From Halomonas alkaliantarctica (GTDB taxonomy: Bacteria > Pseudomonadota > Gammaproteobacteria > Pseudomonadales > Halomonadaceae): 64,000 nt of DNA. A model generated the notes under the pieces. The model was given only the letters and a program-made list of their open reading frames with translations. It had not been told where the DNA came from and did not search any database. Position 1 is the stretch's first letter; the number at the start of each line of letters is the position of its first letter. Shown here piece by piece: positions 39,936-53,507 of this stretch. Location of the stretch: NCBI RefSeq assembly GCF_029854215.1, contig NZ_CP122961.1:310001-374000 (forward strand). Direction: 5' to 3'. The position numbers and the translations under genes were made by a program.

Positions 39936-40760
39936 TTATTTGCCGCTCAATTCTGTGGCCATTGCCTGGGCGCGATCAGCGCAGGCCTGCATGGCGTCGG
40001 CAATGGTGGTGCGCAATTGTGCCTCTTCCATGTGGTGAATGGCACGTTCTGTGGTGCCACCCGGTGACATGACGTTCTGTTTTAACGTGGCCGGGTCTTT
40101 ATCACTACGTTGCGCCATGGTGGCGGCACCCAGTGCGGTTTGAATAGCCAGTCGGCGAGCAGTGGCGGCAGGTAGGCCAAGTTTAACGGCCGCTTCCTCC
40201 ATGGCTTCGAACATCAGAAAGAAGTAGGCCGGTGCGCTACCAGAAACAGCAGTGACTGCATCTAACAGCGCTTCTTCTTCCACCCACTCGACAATCCCTA
40301 CTGCCTCCATTAGCTGGGTGGCCACGTCACGCTGGGCGTCGCTGACCTTAGCATTGGCGTAGAGGCCGCTGGCGCCATAACCCACCAGCGAGGGCGTATT
40401 AGGCATACAGCGAACCATGGCGTTTTGGCCGCCTAGCCACTGGTCGATAGTGTCGGCATCCAGTCCTGCGGCAATCGAGATCACCAGCGGCTGCTGGCGC
40501 TGAACGCTGTCGCGCAGCGCTTCGCATACGTTGCGCATGATTTGCGGCTTCACCGCCAGTACCACTACATCGGCATCAGCCACCGCCGCATTGTTGTCGG
40601 TGTCGGTATTGATGCCTAAGCGTTGTTTAATCGTGGCCAGTTCGTTGTCATTCGGCGCGGTGGCGGTAATCGTGGAAGGCTCGACGCCGCTGTCGATTAG
40701 GCCGCCGATAATAGCGCTGGCCATATTGCCGGCCCCAATGAAGGTAATCTTATTCGCCAT
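39936..40760 (-). CDS. proC: Pyrroline-5-carboxylate reductase
   Basis: ProC reduces pyrroline-5-carboxylate to proline with NAD(P)H. The start at ATG 40760 gives 274 residues beginning MANKITFIGAGNMASAIIGG, a Rossmann motif at the very N-terminus as in the family. The longer open frame adds seven foreign residues. The C-terminal domain has GSAPAYFFLMFEAMEEAAV and MSPGGTTERAI. Proline is also a compatible solute in halophiles, but the location is the ordinary yggS-proC-yggT cluster. Confidence 0.96.
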   Translation of the reverse strand: MANKITFIGAGNMASAIIGGLIDSGVEPSTITATAPNDNELATIKQRLGINTDTDNNAAVADADVVVLAVKPQIMRNVCEALRDSVQRQQPLVISIAAGLDADTIDQWLGGQNAMVRCMPNTPSLVGYGASGLYANAKVSDAQRDVATQLMEAVGIVEWVEEEALLDAVTAVSGSAPAYFFLMFEAMEEAAVKLGLPAATARRLAIQTALGAATMAQRSDKDPATLKQNVMSPGGTTERAIHHMEEAQLRTTIADAMQACADRAQAMATELSGK

Positions 40761-40815
40761 GGTAGGTGTCCCTTTAGTCAAAGTGTTCTACGTAAAAAAG
40801 TGCGCTACTTTTCGT

Positions 40816-41532
40816 CTAAGCCGATGGGCGAGCACCGAAAATGGCGGTGCCCAAACGCACCAGCGTGGCGCCTTCCAGTACCGCTGCTTCTAAATCGTCG
40901 CTCATGCCCATCGAGAGCGTATCAAGAGGCGCATCTGGCAAGCTGTTTTGTAAAGCGGTGAACGCCTCGCGCAGCGCTGCCAGAGGCTGGCGCTGGGCGT
41001 CGATACCCTCTGCCGGGGCGGGGATCGCCATTAAGCCGCGCAGGCGCAGATTAGGTAGCGTGGCGACTTCTTTGGCTAATTCCTCTAACGCCTCGGGCAT
41101 TACGCCGGCTTTGCTCTCTTCGCGGCTGATATTAACCTGCAGGCAGATATTAAGTGGCGCAAGGTGCGTTGGGCGCTGTTCGCTAAGGCGTTTGGCTATT
41201 TTTAGCCGGTCGACGCTGTGCACCCAGTCAAAGTGCTCGGCCACAGAGCGGGTTTTGTTGGACTGCAGGGGGCCAATGAAATGCCATACAATGCCTTCAA
41301 GGTCGGTAAGCTCGGTCTGCTTTTCCAGCGCTTCTTGCAAATAGTTTTCACCGAATTCACGCTGACCCAGCTGCCAAACCTGACGAATCATCGCCGCGGG
41401 CTTGGTTTTACTGACCGCCAATAGCTTGGCTGCACCCTGAGCGCGCCCCGCGTTTTCTAATGCATTACGCAGGCGTTCACGCGCATGGGCGTATGAATGG
41501 CCGAGTGACTCGTTAAGCGCGATGTCTGTCAT
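40816..41532 (-). CDS. yggS: PLP homeostasis protein YggS
   Basis: YggS is a single-domain TIM barrel that binds PLP and buffers vitamin B6 and amino-acid pools, without known catalysis. The PLP Lys lies in LLAVSKTKPA, and GENYLQEA, WHFIGPLQSNK and GMSDDLEAAVLEGATLVRLG are all conserved. I use the ATG at 41532 (238 residues); TTG 41538 is the start of the longer frame. It diverges from pilT across 32 bp, so the promoters overlap. Confidence 0.95.
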   Translation of the reverse strand: MTDIALNESLGHSYAHARERLRNALENAGRAQGAAKLLAVSKTKPAAMIRQVWQLGQREFGENYLQEALEKQTELTDLEGIVWHFIGPLQSNKTRSVAEHFDWVHSVDRLKIAKRLSEQRPTHLAPLNICLQVNISREESKAGVMPEALEELAKEVATLPNLRLRGLMAIPAPAEGIDAQRQPLAALREAFTALQNSLPDAPLDTLSMGMSDDLEAAVLEGATLVRLGTAIFGARPSA

Positions 41533-41564
41533 ACTCAAGCACCTTACCGCAGCTGGGAAGAGAG

Positions 41565-42608
41565 ATGGATATTACCGAACTGCTAGCATTCTCGGCAAAG
41601 CAGAATGCTTCTGACTTGCACCTTTCGGCCGGTTTGCCGCCCATGATACGTGTTGATGGCGACATTCGTCGGCTCAATGTGCCCGCTATCGATAATAACG
41701 ATGTGCGCAAATTGATCTACGACATCATGAATGATCGCCAGCGGCGCGACTACGAAGAGCACCTGGAAATTGATTTTTCCTTTGAAGTGCCTGGGATTGC
41801 CCGCTTCCGCGTGAACGCCTTTACGCAAGCGCGCGGGGCGGGGGCTGTGTTTCGCACCATCCCTAATCAAGTGCTCTCCATGCAAGCCCTGGGGCTCGGT
41901 GAGGTGTTCGAGCGCTTGGCAATGTTGCCGCGAGGCCTAGTGCTGGTGACTGGGCCAACGGGGTCGGGTAAAAGCACCACGCTGGCCGCGATGATCGATT
42001 ACATTAACGATCATCGTTACGAGCATATTCTTACCATTGAAGACCCCGTCGAGTTTGTCCACGCCAGCAAGCGCTGTTTGATAAACCAACGCGAAGTGCA
42101 CCGCGACACCCATAGCTTTGCCGATGCGTTGCGTAGCGCGCTACGTGAAGACCCGGATGTGATCCTGGTCGGCGAGCTGCGTGATCTGGAGACCATCCGT
42201 TTAGCGCTGACCGCGGCTGAAACCGGCCATCTGGTGCTGGGAACGCTGCATACCACCTCTGCCGCCAAGACAATCGACCGGATCATCGATGTGTTTCCCG
42301 GCGAAGAAAAAGCCATGGTGCGTTCCATGTTATCGGAATCGCTCCAGGCGGTGGTGTCGCAGTCGCTGCTTAAACGTCAGGGCGGTGGTCGCGTAGCGGC
42401 CCACGAAATCCTCATTGCCACTTCTGCCGTGCGCAACTTGATCCGCGAAGACAAAGTGGCGCAGATCTACTCGGCCATTCAAACCGGCGGCAGCCTGGGC
42501 ATGCAAACCCTGGATGCCGAGCTGTCGCGGTTAGTGAAAGACGGTACCGTAAGTTTGGAAGAGGCGCAGCTGAGTGCGAAGGGAACGCTGGCGATAAAAG
42601 ATGAATAA
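41565..42608 (+). CDS. pilT: Twitching motility retraction ATPase PilT
   Basis: PilT powers type IV pilus retraction. The 347 residues carry an N-terminal PAS-like domain starting MDITELLAFSAKQNASDLHL, the Walker A GPTGSGKST near residue 130, the Asp box LTIEDPVEFVH, Walker B VILVGELRD, the His box HLVLGTLHTTSAAKT and the retraction-specific AIRNLIRE-type motif, here AVRNLIRED. Length equals the family (344). It overlaps pilU by eight bases. The pilus structural genes are outside the window. Confidence 0.97.
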   Translation: MDITELLAFSAKQNASDLHLSAGLPPMIRVDGDIRRLNVPAIDNNDVRKLIYDIMNDRQRRDYEEHLEIDFSFEVPGIARFRVNAFTQARGAGAVFRTIPNQVLSMQALGLGEVFERLAMLPRGLVLVTGPTGSGKSTTLAAMIDYINDHRYEHILTIEDPVEFVHASKRCLINQREVHRDTHSFADALRSALREDPDVILVGELRDLETIRLALTAAETGHLVLGTLHTTSAAKTIDRIIDVFPGEEKAMVRSMLSESLQAVVSQSLLKRQGGGRVAAHEILIATSAVRNLIREDKVAQIYSAIQTGGSLGMQTLDAELSRLVKDGTVSLEEAQLSAKGTLAIKDE

Positions 42609-43782
42609 AGACAGCTCAACTCAAACGCCATCTGTCGAGCTTTCGCCCACCCAGTGGCTGCACCAACTGCTCGATATCATGGTCGAGCAGCACGCTTCCG
42701 ATTTACTCATTTCCGTGGGTGCGCCGCCAAGCCTAAAAATGCCCGATGGGCTGGTGCCGTTGGGACAGCAGCGTTTAACCGCCCACCAGGTCAACGAGCT
42801 GGTCACCCACACGCTGCCGGAAGGGCTGCGGGAACGTTTTGCCAGTGAGCGAGAGGCGAATTTTGCCCTCAGCCGCGAGGGCAAAGGGCGTTTTCGGGTC
42901 AGTGCTTTCCAGCAGCGCAACCAGATGGCGATGGTGGTGCGCAGTATTGCGATTGAGATTCCTCGCCTGGAGGCGCTGGGCGTACCGGGGCAGTTGACTG
43001 AATTAGCCCAAGCCAAGCGTGGGCTGGTGCTGGTGGTAGGCGGCACGGGAACCGGGAAGTCGACAACCCTGGCGTCGATGATTCAGCAGCGCAACGAGAC
43101 CGTCGGCGGCCATATCATCAGTATCGAAGACCCTATCGAGTACCTGCACCCGCATAAGCGCGCGATTGTGAATCAACGCGAAGTGGGGATTGATACCGAG
43201 TCGTTTGAGGTGGCGCTAAAAAATACCCTGCGCCAGGCGCCGGATGTGATTCTGATTGGTGAAATCCGCACTCGGGAAACCATGGAACATGCGCTGACGT
43301 TTGCTGAAACCGGCCATCTCTGTCTGGCGACACTGCATGCCAATAACGCTAACCAGGCGCTGGAGCGCATCATTCACTTCTTCCCCCATGAACGCCATGA
43401 GCAGATCTGGATGGATCTTTCGTTGAATCTGCGTGCAGTCGTCGCCCAGCAACTGCTACCTACGCTTGCGGGCGGGCGCCGTGCGGCCATTGAGATCATG
43501 CTTCAGTCGCCGCGCATTGCCGACTTGATCCGTAAAGGAGACGTCGCCGAGATTAAAGCAGCAATGGCCAAGTCCCGTGATGCCGGAATGCAGACCTTCG
43601 ATCAGGCGTTGCACGACCTGCATCAGGCGGGGCATATCAGTAGAGAAGTGGCCATGGCCCACGCCGACTCGGCTAACGACCTACGCATGCTGCTCAACGT
43701 CAGTGACGCCAAGGGGCGTAACCTCACACTAGATGAACAGGTGCCTAGCCATCTGGGGCTGCGCGATGGCGACGATTACTAA
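42601..43782 (+). CDS. pilU: PilT-dependent ATPase PilU
   Basis: PilU is the accessory retraction ATPase working with PilT. The 393-residue protein shares the GspE/PilT fold: LLDIMVEQHASDLLISVG at the start, Walker A GGTGTGKST near residue 147, Asp box ISIEDPIEYLHPHK, Walker B VILIGEIRT and His box HLCLATLHANNANQ. The C-terminal extension after about 350 is typical of PilU. The start lies within the pilT end, so the two are coupled. Confidence 0.96.
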   Translation: MNKDSSTQTPSVELSPTQWLHQLLDIMVEQHASDLLISVGAPPSLKMPDGLVPLGQQRLTAHQVNELVTHTLPEGLRERFASEREANFALSREGKGRFRVSAFQQRNQMAMVVRSIAIEIPRLEALGVPGQLTELAQAKRGLVLVVGGTGTGKSTTLASMIQQRNETVGGHIISIEDPIEYLHPHKRAIVNQREVGIDTESFEVALKNTLRQAPDVILIGEIRTRETMEHALTFAETGHLCLATLHANNANQALERIIHFFPHERHEQIWMDLSLNLRAVVAQQLLPTLAGGRRAAIEIMLQSPRIADLIRKGDVAEIKAAMAKSRDAGMQTFDQALHDLHQAGHISREVAMAHADSANDLRMLLNVSDAKGRNLTLDEQVPSHLGLRDGDDY

Positions 43783-43806
43783 GCGTTACTCTTAACTAAT
43801 ATTTAA

Positions 43807-44946
43807 CTACGCAGCATAAATGCCGCCCAGCACGCGCGGGCCCTGCGCACCGGTGACCGAAGGTAAGTTGCCAGGCAGATGATTCAATCGCTGGTGAGCC
43901 AGCCAGGCAAAGGCGCCGGCTTCTATCCAGTCTTCAGGCCAACCATACGCCGCTGGCGAAGTGAGCGTGGCGCGAGGCAGATGATGGGCAAGGCGCTGCA
44001 TTAAGTAGCCGTTGTGAGCGCCGCCGCCAGCGGTGATCAGGGTGAGCGGGCCACTATCGATCCGCAACTGATCAATCCCCTGGGCGACACTAACGGCGGT
44101 GAGCTCTGCAAGCGTCGCCTGCACATCAGCGGCGGCTTCCTGCCCGCTGAGATGTTTTCCTAGCCAATCCATATGGAACAACTCACGCCCTGTGCTTCTC
44201 GGCGGCGGCTGCTGGAAAAACGGTTCGGATAACAACCGGGCTAATAGCGCTTCATCTACCTTTCCGCTAGCGGCCCAATCGCCGTCCTGATCAAAGCGGC
44301 CGCCCTGGTGCAAGGCAAACCAGCCATCCAATAAAACATTTGCGGGTCCGGTATCAAAACCGATCACCGGGTCGTTCGGCTGACTAGAGAGCCAGGTGAG
44401 ATTGGCAAAGCCGCCTAAATTAAGTACCAACTGATGCGCGTCTGCTCGTCCAAATAGCGCCTGATGAAAGGCCGGTGCCAACGGCGCAGCCTGTCCGCCA
44501 GCGGCTAAGTCTCGGCGGCGAAAATCGGCGACCACCGTGCAGCCGGTGAGCTCTGCCAACAGACTGGGGTTGTCCAGCTGTAAAGTATAGCTCGGGCCAC
44601 CGTCGTGGCCTGCGGGGGCGTGCTCGATGGTTTGGCCGTGACTGCCGATGGCACTGATCTGTTCTACACCCACTGAAAGTGGCGCTAATAAGTGCTGCAC
44701 GGCTTGGGCCTGGCATTGGCAGAACGCGTGTTCCGCTGCTGCGAGTTGCGCAAAACTGACCTGCTCTGCATGGCACAGGGTGAACAATTGGTGATGTAGC
44801 GCATCTGGCATTGGCTCGGCGCGGGTAGCCAACAGGCGCGGCGGCGAATCTTTTTCGATGGCGATAAGTGCCGCATCAATACCGTCCAGACTAGTGCCGG
44901 ACATCAGGCCAATATAGTAAAGCGGCGAAGCGGTAGGCGTTTTCAT
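43807..44946 (-). CDS. anmK: Anhydro-N-acetylmuramic acid kinase
   Basis: AnmK phosphorylates anhydro-MurNAc released from recycled murein, giving MurNAc-6-phosphate. The 379-residue sugar-kinase fold begins YYIGLMSGTSLDGIDAAL and contains IGSHGQTIEHAPAG, VLNLGGFANLTWL with DTGPANVLLDGW, and the adenosine motif ITAGGGAHNGYLMQRL. It diverges from tyrS across 145 bp, the same neighbour as in Pseudomonas. Confidence 0.95.
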   Translation of the reverse strand: MKTPTASPLYYIGLMSGTSLDGIDAALIAIEKDSPPRLLATRAEPMPDALHHQLFTLCHAEQVSFAQLAAAEHAFCQCQAQAVQHLLAPLSVGVEQISAIGSHGQTIEHAPAGHDGGPSYTLQLDNPSLLAELTGCTVVADFRRRDLAAGGQAAPLAPAFHQALFGRADAHQLVLNLGGFANLTWLSSQPNDPVIGFDTGPANVLLDGWFALHQGGRFDQDGDWAASGKVDEALLARLLSEPFFQQPPPRSTGRELFHMDWLGKHLSGQEAAADVQATLAELTAVSVAQGIDQLRIDSGPLTLITAGGGAHNGYLMQRLAHHLPRATLTSPAAYGWPEDWIEAGAFAWLAHQRLNHLPGNLPSVTGAQGPRVLGGIYAA

Positions 44947-45091
44947 AAGCGGACTCGTACAAAGCTAGGCTGAGACTAAACCAGGGTGAGAGCTAAACCA
45001 AGGCTCAACCAAGGCGAGCGAGCATGGTAACATCGTCGGCTATTTATCACCTGAGCCCGGTCGGGGCGGTTCTTTATAGTGGAGAGAGGCA

Positions 45092-46291
45092 ATGAGTGAG
45101 GTGGATCAGGCTTTAGCGCTGTTATCGCGCGGTACGCATGAAATCCTGATAGAGGATGAGTTAAAAAAGAAGCTGGCTTCAGGCCGCAAACTGCGTATCA
45201 AAGCGGGTTTTGATCCTACAGCCCCTGATCTGCACCTGGGGCACAGCGTGTTGCTGACCAAAATGCGCCAGTTCCAGGATTTGGGGCACACGGTTATCTT
45301 TTTGATCGGTGACTTTACCGGGCGTATTGGTGACCCTACCGGTAAGAACGTGACGCGCAAACCGCTCACCGAAGAGGACGTGAAAGCCAACGCCGAAACT
45401 TATAAAGAGCAGGTGTTTAAAATACTCGACCCTGAGAAAACCGAGGTGCGCTTTAACGCCGAATGGTTTGGCGAGCTCTCCGCCGCTAAAATGATTGAGC
45501 TGGCTGCCCAAAGCACCGTCGCCCGTATGCTGGAACGGGATGACTTTGAAAAGCGCTATAAAGCCAATCAATCCATTGCTATCCACGAATTTCTCTACCC
45601 CCTGGTACAAGGTTACGACTCGGTAGCGCTTGAAGCGGATGTGGAGCTGGGCGGTACCGACCAGAAGTTCAACCTGCTGATGGGGCGTGAGATTCAAAAG
45701 CACTTCGGTCAGGAGCCCCAGGTGGTCATCACCATGCCGCTGTTGGAGGGGTTGGACGGCGTACAGAAGATGTCGAAGTCCCTGGGCAACTACATTGGTG
45801 TCGATGAAGCGCCTGGCTCCATGTTCAATAAGCTGGTCTCTATGCCGGATAGCTTAATGTGGCGCTACTTTGAGCTGCTCTCTTTGAAATCGAACGAAGA
45901 GATTGACGCGCTCAAGCAAAGCGTTGAGCAGGGCGCGAACCCGCGGGATATCAAGATGGAGCTGGCGCGGGAGCTAATTGCGCGTTACCACGGTGATGAA
46001 GCGGCAGCCAATGCGCACAAGTCTGCGGGTAATCAACTGGCCGATGGCGAGCTTCCGGAAGACCTGCCAGAAGTCACGGTTGATTTTGAAGGCAGTGAGC
46101 AAGCTCCTATTGCGGCCGTGCTCAATCGAGCAGCGCTTGCGAACAACAGCGCCCAGGCTAAAGATATGCTGGGTAATGGCCGCGTCAAAGTCGACGGCGA
46201 CGTCGTTGCCAAAGACACCATGCTGGCGACAGGTAAGAGCTATGTTATCCAAGCGGGTAAGAAACGTTACGCCCGTGTGACGCTTATTTGA
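45092..46291 (+). CDS. tyrS: Tyrosyl-tRNA synthetase
   Basis: This class I synthetase charges tRNA-Tyr. The HIGH signature is [15 protein letters not shown] is QKMSKSLGN, and the C-terminal S4-like RNA-binding domain begins around residue 335 ([20 protein letters not shown]). With 399 residues and [14 protein letters not shown] it fits the proteobacterial TyrS type found in Pseudomonas. GGAGAGAGG precedes the ATG. It lies immediately upstream of the rRNA operon. Confidence 0.97.
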   Translation: MSEVDQALALLSRGTHEILIEDELKKKLASGRKLRIKAGFDPTAPDLHLGHSVLLTKMRQFQDLGHTVIFLIGDFTGRIGDPTGKNVTRKPLTEEDVKANAETYKEQVFKILDPEKTEVRFNAEWFGELSAAKMIELAAQSTVARMLERDDFEKRYKANQSIAIHEFLYPLVQGYDSVALEADVELGGTDQKFNLLMGREIQKHFGQEPQVVITMPLLEGLDGVQKMSKSLGNYIGVDEAPGSMFNKLVSMPDSLMWRYFELLSLKSNEEIDALKQSVEQGANPRDIKMELARELIARYHGDEAAANAHKSAGNQLADGELPEDLPEVTVDFEGSEQAPIAAVLNRAALANNSAQAKDMLGNGRVKVDGDVVAKDTMLATGKSYVIQAGKKRYARVTLI

Positions 46292-46486
46292 ACTTTCTGT
46301 GCTTATTTTTCACAACAGCCCTTGCCAACCCGGCAGCGAAACCGTAAAGTACGCATCCGCTGCCGGGGACGCCTAGCGTTACCAGCGGTGAATGAGGTGT
46401 AAAAGCCTTGGTTTGTCAAACAGTTACCGTTTCTGCGATAGCTCGCGGTTTTGGATGTTAGCAGCATCACATCGAAAACAACGCCC
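46292..46486 (+). other. Intergenic region tyrS to rrn P1, with a perfect inverted repeat
   Basis: No gene is visible. A perfect 10-bp inverted repeat, CCCGGCAGCG (46329-46338) and CGCTGCCGGG (46358-46367), encloses the -10 of a possible upstream rrn promoter. It lacks a T-tract, so it is not a standard tyrS terminator. Confidence 0.5.
46322..46350 (+). promoter_or_regulatory. Possible upstream rrn promoter
   Basis: TTGCCA (46322-46327), a 17-bp spacer and TAAAGT (46345-46350) make a moderate sigma-70 promoter about 165 bp upstream of the main one. The -10 falls inside the loop of the 10-bp inverted repeat. Confidence 0.4.
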
Positions 46487-46514
46487 TTGACAAACACTAG
46501 GAACTGCGTAGAAT
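46487..46514 (+). promoter_or_regulatory. Main rrn promoter
   Basis: TTGACA (46487-46492) and TAGAAT (46509-46514) have a 16-bp spacer, with a GC-rich discriminator (ACGCC). An AT-rich stretch ending AAAACAA lies upstream. Stringent control with DksA and ppGpp is expected for this promoter class. Confidence 0.85.
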
Positions 46515-46586
46515 ACGCCTTCCTCGCTGCGGCAAGCCAAGTCAACGGCAGGCCGGTTGCTTTCACAGTAACTATCCAGCGAAACA

Positions 46587-46597
46587 GCTCTTTAACA
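46587..46597 (+). promoter_or_regulatory. rrn leader BoxA antitermination site
   Basis: GCTCTTTAACA matches the consensus BoxA bound by NusB/S10 in rRNA antitermination. It lies about 70 bp downstream of the predicted start and 200 bp before the 16S gene. Confidence 0.9.
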
Positions 46598-46794
46598 ATT
46601 TGATCAGGTAATTCATGTGGGCGCTTGCTGACGTTGGTGACAAATCACCCAATATCAAGGCAAGCGACTCAAGCAATAAGGTTGTAAAGGATTCGTCCTT
46701 TGGAATCTGTTTTGAATGAATTCGTTTGAACCTTGAGCCAAGTTTGGTTCGCTTCTGTCGCTTTCGAGTGGCAGGTAAGAACCGCATAGATCTT

Positions 46795-48327
<1,533 letters not shown>

Positions 48328-48411
48328 AACGATGCGTCACGCGTTAGTAAGCGTCCACAATGAATTACCTGATCAGATATAGAGCAAACGGTAAAGGCAC
48401 GATCCCCTCTT

Positions 48412-48488
<77 letters not shown>

Positions 48489-48570
48489 AATTTTATCTAT
48501 CGCTGCGTTATTTTATACCTCGCATAGCAGGCTATGTGTCGTCATAAAATGCCTTGCGCTAAATAAAATT
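48489..48570. repeat. Long imperfect inverted repeat between spacer tRNAs
   Basis: Nested complementary pairs fold this 82-bp stretch: AATTTTAT (48489-48496) with ATAAAATT (48563-48570), ATTTTAT (48510-48516) with ATAAAAT (48544-48550), and CATAGC (48523-48528) with GCTATG (48531-48536). It may be a processing stem or a dispersed palindromic element. Confidence 0.6.
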
Positions 48571-48607
48571 GGCCAGAGGTGAATGTGACTAAAAAGAGTG
48601 ACTCGAT

Positions 48608-48683
48608 GGGGCCATAGCTCAGCTGGGAGAGCGCCTGCCTTGCACGCAGGAGGTCAGCGGTTCGATCCCGCTTGGCTCCACCA
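48608..48683 (+). tRNA. alaT: tRNA-Ala(TGC)
   Basis: This 76-nt tRNA has acceptor GGGGCCA/TGGCTCC with the G3-T70 identity pair, anticodon loop CTTGCAC with anticodon TGC, T-loop GGTTCGATCCC, and an encoded ACCA end. Confidence 0.97.
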
Positions 48684-48796
48684 TTACGTTACTACTCTGT
48701 TTAACCCTCAATACCGTTTGTGAATGTTTCGTGACCATTGATAAGTCGCTGTTGCTGTCGTTATAGCACCGCTTTATCACTGTTCATTGAACAGCC

Positions 48797-48807
48797 GCTC
48801 TTTAACA
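48797..48807 (+). promoter_or_regulatory. Spacer BoxA before 23S
   Basis: GCTCTTTAACA repeats the leader BoxA about 120 bp before the 23S gene, where a second antitermination site is expected. Confidence 0.88.
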
Positions 48808-48926
48808 ATGTATATCATGCTGACAAGAACACTTCGCAAGAAGTGGTCTTAAATTGTGATACGCGTCAGCGTATCCGGCAAATTGAAACGTGATTATTGC
48901 GACATCCAGACTCCTTCGGGTTATAG

Positions 48927-51817
<2,891 letters not shown>

Positions 51818-51966
51818 ATAACACCCAAGGGGTCTGGTCGTGATGATGACGTTGATGAATGCCGGATACGCAGCGTGTGGCCCAAACGACATAACGTAAG
51901 GGCGGCAGGCGATAAGACGCACACAATTGAGTTAAAAACAGTCAGCATGATGTACATAGCCAGTTA

Positions 51967-52086
51967 CGCCTGACGACCATAGCACGCGTGAACCACCTGA
52001 TCCCTTGCCGAACTCAGAAGTGAAACCGCTTAGCGCCGATGGTAGTGTGGGGTCTCCCCATGCGAGAGTAGGTCATCGTCAGGCAC
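51967..52086 (+). rRNA. rrf: 5S ribosomal RNA
   Basis: This is a 120-nt gene. The ends GCCTGACGA and TCGTCAGGC pair, and the core CCGAACTCAGAAGTGAAAC and GGTAGTGTGGGGTCTCCCC are intact. Confidence 0.96.
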
Positions 52087-52093
52087 CTATACC

Positions 52094-52130
52094 AAAAAAC
52101 CTCCAGGGCTAACGCCTTGGGGGTTTTTTT
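52094..52130 (+). terminator. rrn operon terminator
   Basis: AAAAAACCTCCAGGGC (52094-52109) pairs with GCCTTGGGGGTTTTTT (52114-52129) around a TAAC loop, followed by further T. It ends only 35 bp before the dgt start. Confidence 0.93.
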
Positions 52131-52164
52131 TATGGCAAAATGCACTCCTCAAGGAGGAATGCCC

Positions 52165-53496
52165 ATGACTCAGATGCGCTGGGAACAGTTACTTTCCCCA
52201 CGTCGTCTTCACGATCAACGCTCAACAAGCACCCGTGAAATTGGTCGTAGCCCGTTTCATAAAGATCACGACCGAATTGTTTTTTCCGGTTCGTTCAGAC
52301 GTCTTGGGCGCAAGACGCAGGTGCATCCGCTGACCGAAAACGATCATATCCATACTCGCTTGACTCACTCGCTTGAAGTTGGCTGTGTAGGTCGTTCTTT
52401 GGGTATGATCGTGGGCGAGCTATTACATGATCGCTTACCTGAATGGATAACGCCGGCTGATCTTGGCGTCATCGTGCAGACGGCATGCCTGGGCCATGAC
52501 ATTGGTAATCCCCCTTTTGGCCATGCAGGTGAGTACGCTATTCGCGACTGGTTTCAGCGTGCGCAGAGCAGTGGCTTGTTAGCAGGGCTGTCAGACGCTG
52601 AACGAGAAGATCTGTTGACCTATGAGGGTAACGCTCAGGGCTTTCGGGTGATAACGCAGATTGAATATAACCAGTTTAATGGCGGTATGCGGCTATCGGC
52701 GGCTACCCTGGGTGCGCTGCTTAAATACCCCTGGACGGTTCGCTACAGCGGCCGGGCGGGTAAGTTCGGCGCTTACCAGTCCGAGCAAGCGCTGCTCAAA
52801 GAGGTGGCTGAAGCGGTGGGATTGTTGCCCCAAGGCGAGCAGCGCTGGTGTCGTCATCCGCTGGCGTGGCTGGTCGAGGCTGCAGATGATATTTGCTATG
52901 CCCTGCTGGATCTGGAGGATGGTTTGGAGATGGGCATCCTTCGCTATGAAGAAGTCGTCGAAATACTACGCCAAATTGCCGGAGAGTTTCCGCCCGAGTA
53001 TGCCGATATGCAAGCTCGTAACGTGTCCCAGCGTCGCCGTATTGCACTGCTGCGAGGCGCTGCCATGGAGCGTGCGGTTAATGATGTCGGTGCGGTATTT
53101 GTGCAGCATGAACAGGCTCTGCTGAATGGCACGCTCAGTGATGATCTGTTAGAACTATGTCACCCTGACTTGGGGTGGGGCGTTCAGGCGGCGAAGCAGT
53201 TGGCTCGAGAGCGCATTTTCCAGAATGAACGTAAGGCAAAGCTGGAAATTGGTGCCTATACGACGCTGGGTATTCTGCTGGAAGCCTTTATTGGCGCTGC
53301 ACATGAGCTTCATCACACAGGGCGCTCATCGTTTAAACACCAGCGTGTACTGGCCCTGATCGGTGAAAACACCCCTCTGCCATCTTGGTCACTCTACGAT
53401 AGCTATCGGCGAATGCTGGACTTTATTGGTGGGATGACAGACCACTATGCGGTGGACTTGGCCCAGGAGATGGGCGGCCGACTACGCGGCGATTGA
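52165..53496 (+). CDS. dgt: Deoxyguanosinetriphosphate triphosphohydrolase family protein
   Basis: dGTPases split dNTPs to nucleoside and tripolyphosphate and help set nucleotide pools. The HD metal site is visible in HTRLTHSLEVG and CLGHDIGNPPFGHAGE, and the start is the typical RSTSTREIGRSPFHKDHDRI with FSGSFRRLGRKTQV. I start it at the ATG at 52165, seven bases after AAGGAGG, giving 443 residues. The frame is open back through the rrn terminator, but that part has no family match. It lies directly downstream of the rRNA operon with little room for its own promoter. Confidence 0.93.
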   Translation: MTQMRWEQLLSPRRLHDQRSTSTREIGRSPFHKDHDRIVFSGSFRRLGRKTQVHPLTENDHIHTRLTHSLEVGCVGRSLGMIVGELLHDRLPEWITPADLGVIVQTACLGHDIGNPPFGHAGEYAIRDWFQRAQSSGLLAGLSDAEREDLLTYEGNAQGFRVITQIEYNQFNGGMRLSAATLGALLKYPWTVRYSGRAGKFGAYQSEQALLKEVAEAVGLLPQGEQRWCRHPLAWLVEAADDICYALLDLEDGLEMGILRYEEVVEILRQIAGEFPPEYADMQARNVSQRRRIALLRGAAMERAVNDVGAVFVQHEQALLNGTLSDDLLELCHPDLGWGVQAAKQLARERIFQNERKAKLEIGAYTTLGILLEAFIGAAHELHHTGRSSFKHQRVLALIGENTPLPSWSLYDSYRRMLDFIGGMTDHYAVDLAQEMGGRLRGD

Positions 53497-53507
53497 AAGG
53501 AGGGCAC

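Noticed and set aside
52117..52164. N-terminal extension of dgt through the rrn terminator
   Set aside because: AAGGAGG is placed for ATG 52165, and the extra residues are translated terminator sequence.
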